Origin: CAZTTG01 sp964615935
GTDB lineage: Bacteria; Planctomycetota; UBA1135; GCA-002686595
DNA length: 15,613 nt
Direction of reading: 5' to 3'
NCBI GenBank assembly: GCA_964615935.1
Contig: CAZTTG010000120.1
Span: 1-15,613 of the forward strand
The position numbers were made by a program, and so were the translations under genes. The first letter of the stretch is position 1; the number at the start of each line of letters is the position of its first letter. The notes below the pieces were generated by a model, which ran no database searches, was not told where the DNA came from, and was given only the letters and a program-made list of their open reading frames with translations. Shown piece by piece: positions 1 to 7,222 of this stretch.

Positions 1-46
1 AGCAGGCGCGCCGACGAGGATTCTCCGGCACGCCTGGTCGGTCTGA

Positions 47-72
47 GGCGAAGCCCCACTAGGGCTAGCGCC
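47..72 (-). terminator. Hairpin just downstream of the lyase gene
   Basis: Bases 52-56 (AGCCC) pair with 62-66 (GGGCT), and 47-50 (GGCG) pair with 69-72 (CGCC), giving a nine-pair stem with a small internal loop and a five-base loop. It begins about six bases past the stop codon of the minus-strand lyase gene, the expected place for the end of that operon. No run of T follows on the minus strand, so it is not a classical intrinsic terminator. Chance hairpins are common at this G+C content. Confidence 0.35.
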
Positions 73-77
73 GCTCC

Positions 78-2330
78 TCACTCGATCTCGGCCTCGTCCT
101 CCCAGTAGCGCCACTTGGGCAGCCCGGGGGCGGTGGAGAGGTCGTCGGGCTGCAGGGAGAAGGTGTAGGGGAGGGCCGAGAAGAGGGTGCGGTCCCGGTA
201 GTCGACCCGCACCATGCCGGTGGCCACCCAGGCGAGCCGGTCGGCGGATCGCCGCGCGAACAGGAAGCTGGCGTCGGTCTGGAAGGGGCCGTAGCCCACC
301 CGGCCCGATTCCCAGGTGTAGCGGGGGCGCGCGTTCTCGGCCAGGAGGTCGCTGTCGAGGTCGGTCTTGATGCAGACGGTGTGCTGGCGCTCGCCCTCAC
401 CGACCGCGATGGCCACGCCGCGCCGCGGCTGGTCCACCTCCAGCAGGCGGATGGAGGAGAGGATCGGCTGCACCTCCTGGCCGCGGTCGTGCGGCACCAG
501 CACCGTGACGAAGGTCTCGACCTCCCCGGCGAGGTGGTGGCTGGCGAGGGTCTGGTAGACGGCGACCTCGTCCTGGTGCTGGCGCACGATGGGGAAGCTC
601 CCCACCTGGCGCATGCCCCCCTGGAGGAAGTCGATCAGGAGGGCGCGGTTTCTCGGGGGCTCGTAGCTGCGGATGGAGTCGACCGCCGTGACGAAGTGCC
701 GGGGCCCCTGCTCCAAGACGTCGGTGGCGTGCCACAGGGTGGCGAGGGTGTAGTAGTCGGTCTCGAGGAACTTCACGACGTCGACGACGATGAAGAGCCC
801 GTCCCGCTTCAGGTAGACCACGATCCGGTCGGTGGCCAGCCCCCCGCTCTCGTCGGTGACGCGGGTCCGGCTCCAGTCCACGTCCTCGGTGGCGAAGAAG
901 TCGATCTTCTCCGAGCGTACCGGGCGATAGGCCCCGGTGTTGCGCAGGAACTCGAAGAGGGGCTGGACGCGCCCGCGCTTGTTCTTCCTCCAGACCAGGC
1001 GATTGTGGAAGTAGTCCGCGCGGAAGCGGCCGTATTCCCCCGAGGGGATGGCGTCGCGGTAGCCCGCCTCGCCCAGGAGGACCGAGCCCCCGTCCATCAG
1101 GAGGCAGATGGCGTTCTCGTCCGAGTGCCCGTGGTGCATCTTCTCCTCCTCCACCGGGATGGTGTGGCGGAGGAAGTCGCGCGGGACCCGGGCAAAGTCG
1201 CCCTCGTCCCGGTAGTTGAGCATCAGGTAGGTGGCCTCGGGGTCCCACCCGTCGCGGAAGACGATCTTCTTGCCCACCAGGTCCTCGAGGACCTCCCGGC
1301 TGCGCGCCGGCGGAGCCTCGGCGGCGATCGAGTCGTCGGCCCAGCGGCAGGCGTCGGCCAGCTGCTGGCCGGCGCGGATGCCGACCCCGTCGACGTAGAC
1401 CTCGAGCATGGCCTCGGCGATCCGCCGGGCGCCCCACTTCAGGTCGCCCCGGCCGTAGCGCGCGGCGCCGCGCTCCAGGCAGGCGACGAAGCCGGCCCAG
1501 TTGGAGTTCCAGCGGGCGTCCCCGAACTCCGGCACCATCCCGGCGGGGGAGAGGAGCTGGAGGAAGTAGTCGAAGTAGTAGCGGAAGACCGGGCCCTCGA
1601 AGAGGGAGTCATCGCCGATGGCGTCGGAGTAGCGGATCAGGGAGGAGACCCACACCGGGTGGTAGACCTGGGCGTCCTCCTCCTCCCACCGGTTCCAGCT
1701 GTCCGCGGCGAGCGCCCGCGAGAGCCGGCGCCAGGTGGCGGCGTTGGGGTGGTCGGGCACTCCCTGCGCCGCCAGCTCCAGGCCCTCGGCTCGCAGCATG
1801 GCCCGGTTCATGGGGCCCCACTCGGGGAAGTGGAGCACGAAGTTGGCGCTCTCGGCGATGGACTCCCGGATCCGCTCGCGCTGCTCGGGGGTGACCTCCT
1901 CGCTCTCCTGGATGAAGAGCCATGCCTGGCAGTAGAAGGGGAGCACGAAAAAGTCGGGCACCGTGGGGAGGCCCTCGTCGTACTCGGGCCGGGCCTGGCG
2001 GAACTCCTCCGGCAGGTACTGCTTGAAGCGGTGCTGGTCGGCCAGCAGGCGGGCGGCCTCGCGCGCGTATTCCTCCTCGCCGGTCAGCTCGTAAAGGGTT
2101 CCCCCCAGCCGGGCCAGCCACACCGGCCCCCCGGGCGGGCCGTATCCCCAAACCTCGGATGGCTGGTAGTCCCGGCACCACTCCTCCACCTGGGCGGGCA
2201 CCGTCTCCAGGCCGCGCTGAAAGGCCGCCTGGGCCAGCTCCAGGTACTCCTGGCGGTCGCTGGATGTCCGGGCCGAGGCCAGGGTGCAGGTCATGAGGAG
2301 CAGGGTCGCTGCTTGCAGATGGAGCTTCAT
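78..2330 (-). CDS. Secreted heparinase II/III-type polysaccharide lyase
   Basis: Predicted 750-residue exported lyase that would cleave an acidic polysaccharide by beta-elimination. Residues 1-20 form a signal peptide (Lys2, hydrophobic core, LASA before residue 21). Residues about 25-340 are helix-rich with many aromatic and acidic positions, as in the alpha/alpha-toroid of this fold. The C-terminal heparinase II/III-like beta region carries HHGHSDE at 399-405, followed by LLMDGGSVLLGEAG and YFHNRLVW (about 440-447), the typical His-rich motif and downstream His-Asn pair. The ATG at 2330 is chosen because it opens the signal peptide and is preceded by GAGGG; the frame stays open far upstream but only as a shadow of the symporter gene. 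It lies 26 bases after the symporter stop, last in the minus-strand block. The PL family number and substrate cannot be told by eye. Confidence 0.85.
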   Translation of the reverse strand: MKLHLQAATLLLMTCTLASARTSSDRQEYLELAQAAFQRGLETVPAQVEEWCRDYQPSEVWGYGPPGGPVWLARLGGTLYELTGEEEYAREAARLLADQHRFKQYLPEEFRQARPEYDEGLPTVPDFFVLPFYCQAWLFIQESEEVTPEQRERIRESIAESANFVLHFPEWGPMNRAMLRAEGLELAAQGVPDHPNAATWRRLSRALAADSWNRWEEEDAQVYHPVWVSSLIRYSDAIGDDSLFEGPVFRYYFDYFLQLLSPAGMVPEFGDARWNSNWAGFVACLERGAARYGRGDLKWGARRIAEAMLEVYVDGVGIRAGQQLADACRWADDSIAAEAPPARSREVLEDLVGKKIVFRDGWDPEATYLMLNYRDEGDFARVPRDFLRHTIPVEEEKMHHGHSDENAICLLMDGGSVLLGEAGYRDAIPSGEYGRFRADYFHNRLVWRKNKRGRVQPLFEFLRNTGAYRPVRSEKIDFFATEDVDWSRTRVTDESGGLATDRIVVYLKRDGLFIVVDVVKFLETDYYTLATLWHATDVLEQGPRHFVTAVDSIRSYEPPRNRALLIDFLQGGMRQVGSFPIVRQHQDEVAVYQTLASHHLAGEVETFVTVLVPHDRGQEVQPILSSIRLLEVDQPRRGVAIAVGEGERQHTVCIKTDLDSDLLAENARPRYTWESGRVGYGPFQTDASFLFARRSADRLAWVATGMVRVDYRDRTLFSALPYTFSLQPDDLSTAPGLPKWRYWEDEAEIE

Positions 2331-2356
2331 GTTTCCCTCGATCGAAGGTCGGCGCC

Positions 2357-4465
2357 TCAGGATCCGATGGTGGCCAGGAGCCACAGGAGGCCCAGGATCA
2401 TCCCCACCGCGACCCAGCTCCCTCCGAAGCCCAGGAGGTCGATGCGACCCGGCCGGGCGATCTCCCAGCTCGAGCCGGGGAGCAGCCGGTGCTCCTCGAA
2501 GAGCTCGGGGTGGCGGGCGGCGTATTCCACGGCCTCGCGATCCAGCTCGGGGTCGCGCTGCACCGGGGTGTGCAGCTTGCCGTAGAAGCGATCCAGGACC
2601 TTGCGGGAGGTGGGGCGGGTGAAGGCGCTGAGCAGGAAGAGCAGCGCGAAGGGGAAGAGCGCGTCGAAGAAGAAGCGCGTGGCCACCAGCTGCGCCTTGG
2701 TGCAGCCGCTGAAGTCGAGCCCCAGCCCGCTCAGCAACCACACCTCGGCGCAGAAGCGACCGCGGCCGGTCCTGGCCGAGTCGGGGTCGGAGGGATCGGT
2801 CCGCACCACGCTCTCGAAGAAGATGCCGGTCGGCTCGGTGAGGTGGGTCTTGCGGATGGTCTGGCCGATCTCCTCGGCCCGGCCCGCCTCCACGTCCTCG
2901 GCCAGGGCGGCGGTGGTGATGACCAGCTCGCGCGGCCGAGTCTCGACCAGGAAGGCGGGGTTGTCGCGCACGCTCTCCATGGTCTGGAAGAGGTTGGGGA
3001 TGACCGCGTAGAGGGTGAAGCACAGGATCACCTGCACGATCACCGCCCAGCGGGTCAGCCGGCGCCAGATGAAGCCCAGCCAGACGGCCGCCCCGAAGAC
3101 CGCCGGCAGGGCGATGAAGTACTTGAAGAGGTGCAGCAGGTTGTCGACGAAGAGCGCCGTGACGATGCCGCCCAGCAGCACCGCGACGATGACGACGCGG
3201 CTCACCAGGAGGTAGTGGCGCTCGGAGCGGCCGGGGCGGATGGGCTGGTAGAGGTTGCGGATGAAGAGGGCCGAGTTGGTCACCGAGCTGGCGTCCAGCG
3301 AGGACATGTTGGCCGCCAGCACGCCGGCCAGCATGAGCCCGATGGCCCCGGGCATCAGCAGGTCGCGGGTCATGTAGCCCCAGATCAGGTCGGGGTCGTG
3401 CAGCTCCCCGCCGTAGAGCCCGATGGCCAGGAGCCCCGCCAGGGCCCAGAAGAGCATGATCAGGCGCTTGCTGAACATGCCGCCCAGCATGCCCACCCGG
3501 GCGGTCATCTCGTCCCGCGCCGAGCTGGCGGTGGCCATCAGCGGCGCGTTGGCGATGATCGAGACCAGGTTGGCCACGATCATCCCCAGGATGGTGTACC
3601 AGGCGTACTCGCTGGTGGCGGCCGAGCCGAAGAGCTCGAACATGTAGTCCGGCACCGAGGCGTGCAGGCCCTCGAAGCCGCCGATGCGCGAGAGCCCGAT
3701 GGGGATCAGCATCATCGAGAAGGTGATGATCAGCACCCCCTGGATGGCGTCCGTCAGGGCGGCCGCGGTGAAGCCCCCCAGCACGGTGTAGCCGGCCACC
3801 ACCAGGGCGTAGGCGATGTAGAAGACCACCGGGTCGGTGTGGGAGATGAAGGAGCGCAGCTCGCCCCGCTTCTGGCGCTCGTTCAGCTCCTCGTAGCGGG
3901 CGCGCTGGTCCTCGTCGAGGCCCAGCTCCAGCCGGCCGCGCAGCTCGCTGTACTCCCGGAACTGCTCGACCGACTCGCGCTCGACCGCCGTGTACGCGCT
4001 CTCCGGCTTGGGGGTCAGCGCCATCATGGTCTTGCCCGCGACCATGTAGCTCGCGCCGCCGCCCACCACCGCCATGACCAGGGTGAAGACCGCGAAGGCC
4101 CCGCCCAGGAAGGGGCTCTGGAAGCGCTCGGTGAAGAAGTCCCCCAGGGTGATGAGCCGCACCCGTCGGTAGAAGAGGGTGGTGAACCAGTAGAAGGGCG
4201 TCAGGAACAGCACCAGGTACTGGATCCACATACCGCCGATGCCCTGGCGGTAGATCTCGCGCGAGACCCCGGCGGCCTGGTTGGCGTCGGTGGCGTTCCC
4301 GAAGTTCAGGAAGAACTGGTAGAACTTGCCCAGGCGGCGGCCGGCGATGAAGAAGTCCCGGGTGTCGCGGGTGCCCCGGGCCGTGCGCGTGCCGATCCAG
4401 ATGATGACCGCCACGTAGGCGACCAGGATCAGAGCGTCGAGCAGGTGCAGTCCGTAGATGCTCAC
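2357..4465 (-). CDS. Sodium:solute symporter (SSS family), long form
   Basis: Predicted 702-residue inner-membrane Na+-coupled transporter, probably importing sugars or uronates released by the lyase encoded next to it. The N-terminus runs straight into a membrane helix (about 8-25), followed by the family-type DFFIAGRRLG (37-46). SSLDASSVTNS at 388-398 matches the Ser-rich segment of TM8 that contributes to the Na2 site in this family. Two features make it longer than ordinary 500-residue members: a charged, helix-forming insert at about 152-212, and a hydrophilic segment at roughly 480-570 near the C-terminus, followed by two more membrane segments separated by another hydrophilic stretch. 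The start is a GTG at 4463-4465, 17 bases after the isomerase stop; the ribosome-binding site is weak. Symporters of this length are common in my experience in Planctomycetota and Verrucomicrobiota glycan loci. Substrate is inferred from context only. Confidence 0.88.
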   Translation of the reverse strand: MSIYGLHLLDALILVAYVAVIIWIGTRTARGTRDTRDFFIAGRRLGKFYQFFLNFGNATDANQAAGVSREIYRQGIGGMWIQYLVLFLTPFYWFTTLFYRRVRLITLGDFFTERFQSPFLGGAFAVFTLVMAVVGGGASYMVAGKTMMALTPKPESAYTAVERESVEQFREYSELRGRLELGLDEDQRARYEELNERQKRGELRSFISHTDPVVFYIAYALVVAGYTVLGGFTAAALTDAIQGVLIITFSMMLIPIGLSRIGGFEGLHASVPDYMFELFGSAATSEYAWYTILGMIVANLVSIIANAPLMATASSARDEMTARVGMLGGMFSKRLIMLFWALAGLLAIGLYGGELHDPDLIWGYMTRDLLMPGAIGLMLAGVLAANMSSLDASSVTNSALFIRNLYQPIRPGRSERHYLLVSRVVIVAVLLGGIVTALFVDNLLHLFKYFIALPAVFGAAVWLGFIWRRLTRWAVIVQVILCFTLYAVIPNLFQTMESVRDNPAFLVETRPRELVITTAALAEDVEAGRAEEIGQTIRKTHLTEPTGIFFESVVRTDPSDPDSARTGRGRFCAEVWLLSGLGLDFSGCTKAQLVATRFFFDALFPFALLFLLSAFTRPTSRKVLDRFYGKLHTPVQRDPELDREAVEYAARHPELFEEHRLLPGSSWEIARPGRIDLLGFGGSWVAVGMILGLLWLLATIGS

Positions 4466-4482
4466 GGCGAGATCACCGAGCC

Positions 4483-5469
4483 TCAGCCGGCCACCATGCG
4501 CCGGAGGCGCTCGATCCCCGCCTGCAGCCGCCGCTCGCAGTGCTGCGGCCAGTCGTCGCGCTCCAGCGGCCGGACGCGCTCGGCCGGCGGGCGCCGCTCG
4601 TTGTCGCGCACGAGCCGGAGCAGGGACGCCAGCTCACCGGCGGTCAGGTCGGGGAAGCGGGCCAGGAAGTCCGCGTCGTAGATGGGGATGGGAAAGCACC
4701 CCCCGTGATCCTCGATCGAGAGGTGGACCGGGTGGGGCAGGCCGGCCAGAAGCTCCAGGATCCGTTCGAGGTCCACCACCCCGCCGCCGATCTCGGCGGT
4801 GAAGGAGGCCAGCCCCTGCTCGTCCAGCAGGAGCCCACCGTCCTTGACGTGCGTGGCCACCACCCAGGGCAGGACGCGCTCGGTGCCGGCCACCGGGTCC
4901 TCGAGCATGGTGAGCAGGTTCATGGTGTCCAGGCAGATCCCCAGCCACCCGCCGGGCTCGGCCCCGCAGCGCTCGAAGATCCTCAGGAGCTCGAAGGTGG
5001 TGAACTCGAAGTGGATCTCGATCGCCAGGGTGAGCCCGAGCTCGGCGTAGATCGGCTCGAGCTCGGCCAGCGCCCGCACGGTCTCGTCCATCAGGACCTC
5101 GGTGGGCGGGGCCACGTCGGTCCAGCGCATGAGGCCGCCCGAGCAGGAGCGCACGACCTTCGCGCCCAGGCGACGGGCCTGTCGGGCGGCGAGCCGGTTG
5201 ATCGGCACGAGGTCCCGCGGCTCCCAGCTCCTCGTGTCGTAGGGGATGTGCTGGCCGCCGGCCCACTCCAGGTACAGGCCGCGCTTGGCCGCGGCGCCGG
5301 CCAGCCCGTCCAGGTAGGCGTCGTCCACCGGCTGGCCCTCAGGGATGTGCAGCAGGGTGAACTGCACCCCCTGGGCGCCGTGCGCGTCGGCCCAGTCGAG
5401 CACCTCGAAGGGGGAGAGCTTCAGGGGACCCAGGCCGTAGCTGTCGATGCCGACGCGGAAGGGCTTCAT
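4483..5469 (-). CDS. Sugar phosphate isomerase/epimerase-like TIM-barrel protein
   Basis: A 328-residue protein of the xylose isomerase-like TIM-barrel superfamily (AP endonuclease 2 fold), probably a cytoplasmic sugar or sugar-acid isomerase/epimerase. It starts with the usual first strand (FRVGIDSYG, 4-12). Likely metal ligands sit at the expected strand ends: Glu151 in AIEIHFE, Asp181 in GICLDTMN, His207 in VATHVKD and Glu253 in LSIEDHGG. The ATG at 5469 is the natural start; only a G-rich run (GGGGGCCCG) lies before it. It precedes the symporter by 17 bases, so co-transcription is likely. About 30 bases upstream lies a decayed copy of the URO-D gene's 3' end, hinting that this gene once followed a URO-D gene directly. 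Reaction and substrate are unknown; members range from inosose metabolism to 3-dehydro-sugar conversion. Confidence 0.82.
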   Translation of the reverse strand: MKPFRVGIDSYGLGPLKLSPFEVLDWADAHGAQGVQFTLLHIPEGQPVDDAYLDGLAGAAAKRGLYLEWAGGQHIPYDTRSWEPRDLVPINRLAARQARRLGAKVVRSCSGGLMRWTDVAPPTEVLMDETVRALAELEPIYAELGLTLAIEIHFEFTTFELLRIFERCGAEPGGWLGICLDTMNLLTMLEDPVAGTERVLPWVVATHVKDGGLLLDEQGLASFTAEIGGGVVDLERILELLAGLPHPVHLSIEDHGGCFPIPIYDADFLARFPDLTAGELASLLRLVRDNERRPPAERVRPLERDDWPQHCERRLQAGIERLRRMVAG

Positions 5470-5497
5470 CGGGCCCCCAAGATAGCGCTGCGCCGGC

Positions 5498-5620
5498 CTG
5501 GTACCAGCACGGCCTCGCGTGCTCGTTCAGCCTGGCCACGTAGTCGTCGCGGCGGCTGCCCACGGCCGCCGAGGATGAGGCAAGCGCCGTCGAGCTGCGC
5601 CCTCGGCCCGCTGACCTCAG
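5498..5620 (-). pseudogene. Decayed 3' fragment of a URO-D family gene
   Basis: Read on the minus strand, bases 5567-5501 match the last codons of the intact URO-D gene (about 7292-7226) at 58 of 67 positions, ungapped. The encoded end reads AVGSRRDDYVARLNEHARPCWY against AVGSRYDNYMAMLDEHQRLCWY. Just upstream, at about 5570-5591, a second block (GACLILGG against GGRFILGT) is in another frame, with about 14 bases missing between the blocks, so the fragment is frameshifted. The stop codon after CWY is lost (TGA to CAG). A nine-base match (GGTCAGCGG) right after the stop of the upstream membrane gene may mark the far edge of the copy. It has no start and cannot make a URO-D protein. It is a duplication remnant in the same orientation as the intact gene. 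Confidence 0.8.
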
Positions 5621-6270
5621 TCGTCGGGCTCGCCCCAGCTCCGGGGAAGAGGGGGCTTGGAGAACACCTGCCCCACCGCTTCGAAGAAGTTCGTGGCACC
5701 GCGGACGTCGGGAGCCGAGCCGAGAGCGAAGGGGGGATTGCAGCCGCGTGAAGCGGGATACCCGAACATCGGTCGCAGGTAGAAGGCGCCCTGCCCTCCC
5801 ACGGCCAGGGAGAGGGCGAGCCAGGAGAGGATCACCGCGACCGTCCGCCCCGTCGATACCGTGCGCGCCGAGAGAATCGCCGTTCCCTGCCGAATGAGGG
5901 CGAGGATTCCGCACACCGCCACGAACAGGACGTTCATGCCGAGGAAGAGCGAGTACTCACCGATGTGGCCGTCATCGGTGTACACCAGGACCAGGGCGAT
6001 GAAGAGATTGACGGGAGCGAGGCTGGCGAGGAGCGCGGACAGATCGCGAAAGAGGTGAATGGACAGCTCGTGGACCTTCCGCAGTGAGAAGTCGAGGCCC
6101 AGGAAGCGTCCCACCACGAAGTACGCGAGACAGCAGATCCAGGCCGTTCCCAGGATCAGCAGGGGGACCTTGATCAGGTTGCGGGTAGCGTATAGCTGGC
6201 AGTGCGCGGCGCCTACGGTGTAGCCGTAGATGGCGGACGAAGCCACGAGGACTCCGAGGGATCGGAGCAT
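5617..6270 (-). CDS. Polytopic membrane protein with LRPxxG motif, second of an overlapping pair
   Basis: A 217-residue integral membrane protein. Hydrophobic stretches lie at about 3-22, 35-55, 75-97, 106-126 and 143-165. Recognisable features are NLIKVPLLIL at 31-40, ASLAPVNLF at 82-90 and GGQGAFYLRPMFGYP at 158-172. These match my memory of a family of bacterial membrane proteins of unknown function, often labelled with misleading domain names in databases. The ATG at 6270 shares its A with the TGA of the upstream gene (TGATG), so translation is probably coupled. The hydrophobic core resembles the upstream gene product (ALLFVGSLGICLPSLL against PLLILGTAWICCLAYF), suggesting an old duplication and perhaps a heteromeric complex. 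Nothing indicates a sugar-related role. Its stop abuts the URO-D remnant. Confidence 0.75.
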   Translation of the reverse strand: MLRSLGVLVASSAIYGYTVGAAHCQLYATRNLIKVPLLILGTAWICCLAYFVVGRFLGLDFSLRKVHELSIHLFRDLSALLASLAPVNLFIALVLVYTDDGHIGEYSLFLGMNVLFVAVCGILALIRQGTAILSARTVSTGRTVAVILSWLALSLAVGGQGAFYLRPMFGYPASRGCNPPFALGSAPDVRGATNFFEAVGQVFSKPPLPRSWGEPDD

Positions 6271-6944
6271 CACAGGAGTTCCAGCAGCCAGGCCATCCGG
6301 TAGCAGATGTACACGAACAGAGCCTGCCAGCACACGATGAGAATCGGGTAGGAGGCGACCAGACCATCGAACCGGCGCAGGCAGCGGTGGAGGTGTGCGA
6401 TCCCCGCCAGGAGGGAGAAACCCAGGAGTATGAGCGAGATGTGCTGCGCCGTGAACGAGGAGTTCTCCTCCATGGTCGCGTCGAGGAACCACAGGATCGG
6501 GAAGAACCCGAAGGTGAAGAGCGCCGCAACGCAGGTGATGACCAGGCCCAGAGCGAGGTTCTGTCGCAGGTCGATCCGGTACCCGACGTAGGCGCTGAAC
6601 ACCAGGAGGGAGGGCAGGCAGATGCCGAGCGAGCCGACGAAGAGCAGAGCCACCCGCCAGAGCCGCTCGACCTCGAGGACGGCACCGAAGGGCAAGGTGA
6701 AGAGAACGCTGGTGTAGAGCAGCACGCCCACCAGCAGGACTCCGTTGCCGCCAGACGCTATGGTCCTCGCCAGTCGCTCCTGCTCCGACAGGACGACGCT
6801 AATGACGCGAAAGGGCAGGGAGAAGACGGCCCGGAGCTCACCCACGTCGTGGGGACGAACGGCGGGCGGGGGTGGCCCTTCCGCGAGGCCTCCAGCGGGT
6901 TCCATTCCCGGCGAGGAGCTGGGAACATGATCATCATCGGTCAT
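6270..6944 (-). CDS. Membrane protein with cytosolic N-terminus, first of an overlapping pair
   Basis: A 224-residue integral membrane protein of unknown function. Residues 1-35 are polar and Pro-rich, without a signal peptide. Residues 36-65 look amphipathic (ELRAVFSLPFRVISVVLSEQ). Five hydrophobic segments follow at about 68-90, 97-120, 129-154, 168-184 and 199-221. The start at 6944 is preferred over one 15 codons upstream because GAGGAG sits six bases before it, an excellent ribosome-binding site. The stop TGA overlaps the ATG of the next gene by one base. The segment around 98-150 resembles the corresponding part of the downstream protein, so the two genes are probably paralogues working together. 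A candidate promoter lies about 90 bases upstream, separating the pair from the kinase/URO-D genes. Confidence 0.72.
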   Translation of the reverse strand: MTDDDHVPSSSPGMEPAGGLAEGPPPPAVRPHDVGELRAVFSLPFRVISVVLSEQERLARTIASGGNGVLLVGVLLYTSVLFTLPFGAVLEVERLWRVALLFVGSLGICLPSLLVFSAYVGYRIDLRQNLALGLVITCVAALFTFGFFPILWFLDATMEENSSFTAQHISLILLGFSLLAGIAHLHRCLRRFDGLVASYPILIVCWQALFVYICYRMAWLLELL

Positions 6945-7031
6945 GGTGCTCTCCTCGAAGCGACTTCGGCGAATGGGCGCCTCCGTCATCGGTTGTCGCT
7001 ACGCGGCCCATTTCATCGTGCCCTCACCCTC

Positions 7032-7060
7032 GTGATACGAGGCGGATCGAGATCGGGCAA
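7032..7060 (-). promoter_or_regulatory. Candidate sigma70-type promoter for the membrane pair
   Basis: On the minus strand TTGCCC (7060-7055) and TATCAC (7037-7032) are separated by exactly 17 bases, each matching four of six consensus positions. It lies about 88 bases before the ATG of the first membrane gene and downstream of a hairpin that may end the preceding transcript. The 278-base gap around it (6945-7222) holds no other convincing gene. Confidence 0.3.
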
Positions 7061-7097
7061 CAGCAAAGAGGGAAGGAGCGGGCCGGGCCCCACAGAT

Positions 7098-7122
7098 GCC
7101 CCGAAAACGGAGCTTCCGGGGC
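7098..7122 (-). terminator. Hairpin between URO-D and membrane-protein genes
   Basis: GCCCCG (7098-7103) pairs with CGGGGC (7117-7122), extended by AA/TT next to a single bulged base, around a loop of about eight bases. It lies some 100 bases past the URO-D stop in the direction of transcription. No T-run follows on the minus strand, so termination is only suggested by position. Confidence 0.28.
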
Positions 7123-7222
7123 GCCAGCAGCGCCTGCCCTGCCGGGGTCCGGACATCACGCGCAGGTCGTTGCAGCTCAGAGGATCACAACGGCCAGCAA
7201 TCGGCGGTAGCGGAAGCGCGTC

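Noticed and set aside
78..4229. Very long minus-strand open frame of 1383 codons suggesting a lyase-transporter fusion
   Set aside because: Only its last 750 codons are the lyase. The upstream part is an Arg/Gly/Pro/Ala-rich shadow of the symporter in another frame, and the lyase has its own signal peptide and GAGGG site at 2330.
2489..4681. Plus-strand 730-codon frame opposite the symporter, rich in Glu, Gly, Val, Asp and His
   Set aside because: It is the complement of a hydrophobic membrane-protein gene, which gives such a composition; no domain is visible.
6945..7222. Small gene in the gap between URO-D and the membrane pair
   Set aside because: Open frames here lack a ribosome-binding site and have shadow-like composition; a hairpin and candidate promoter explain the gap better.
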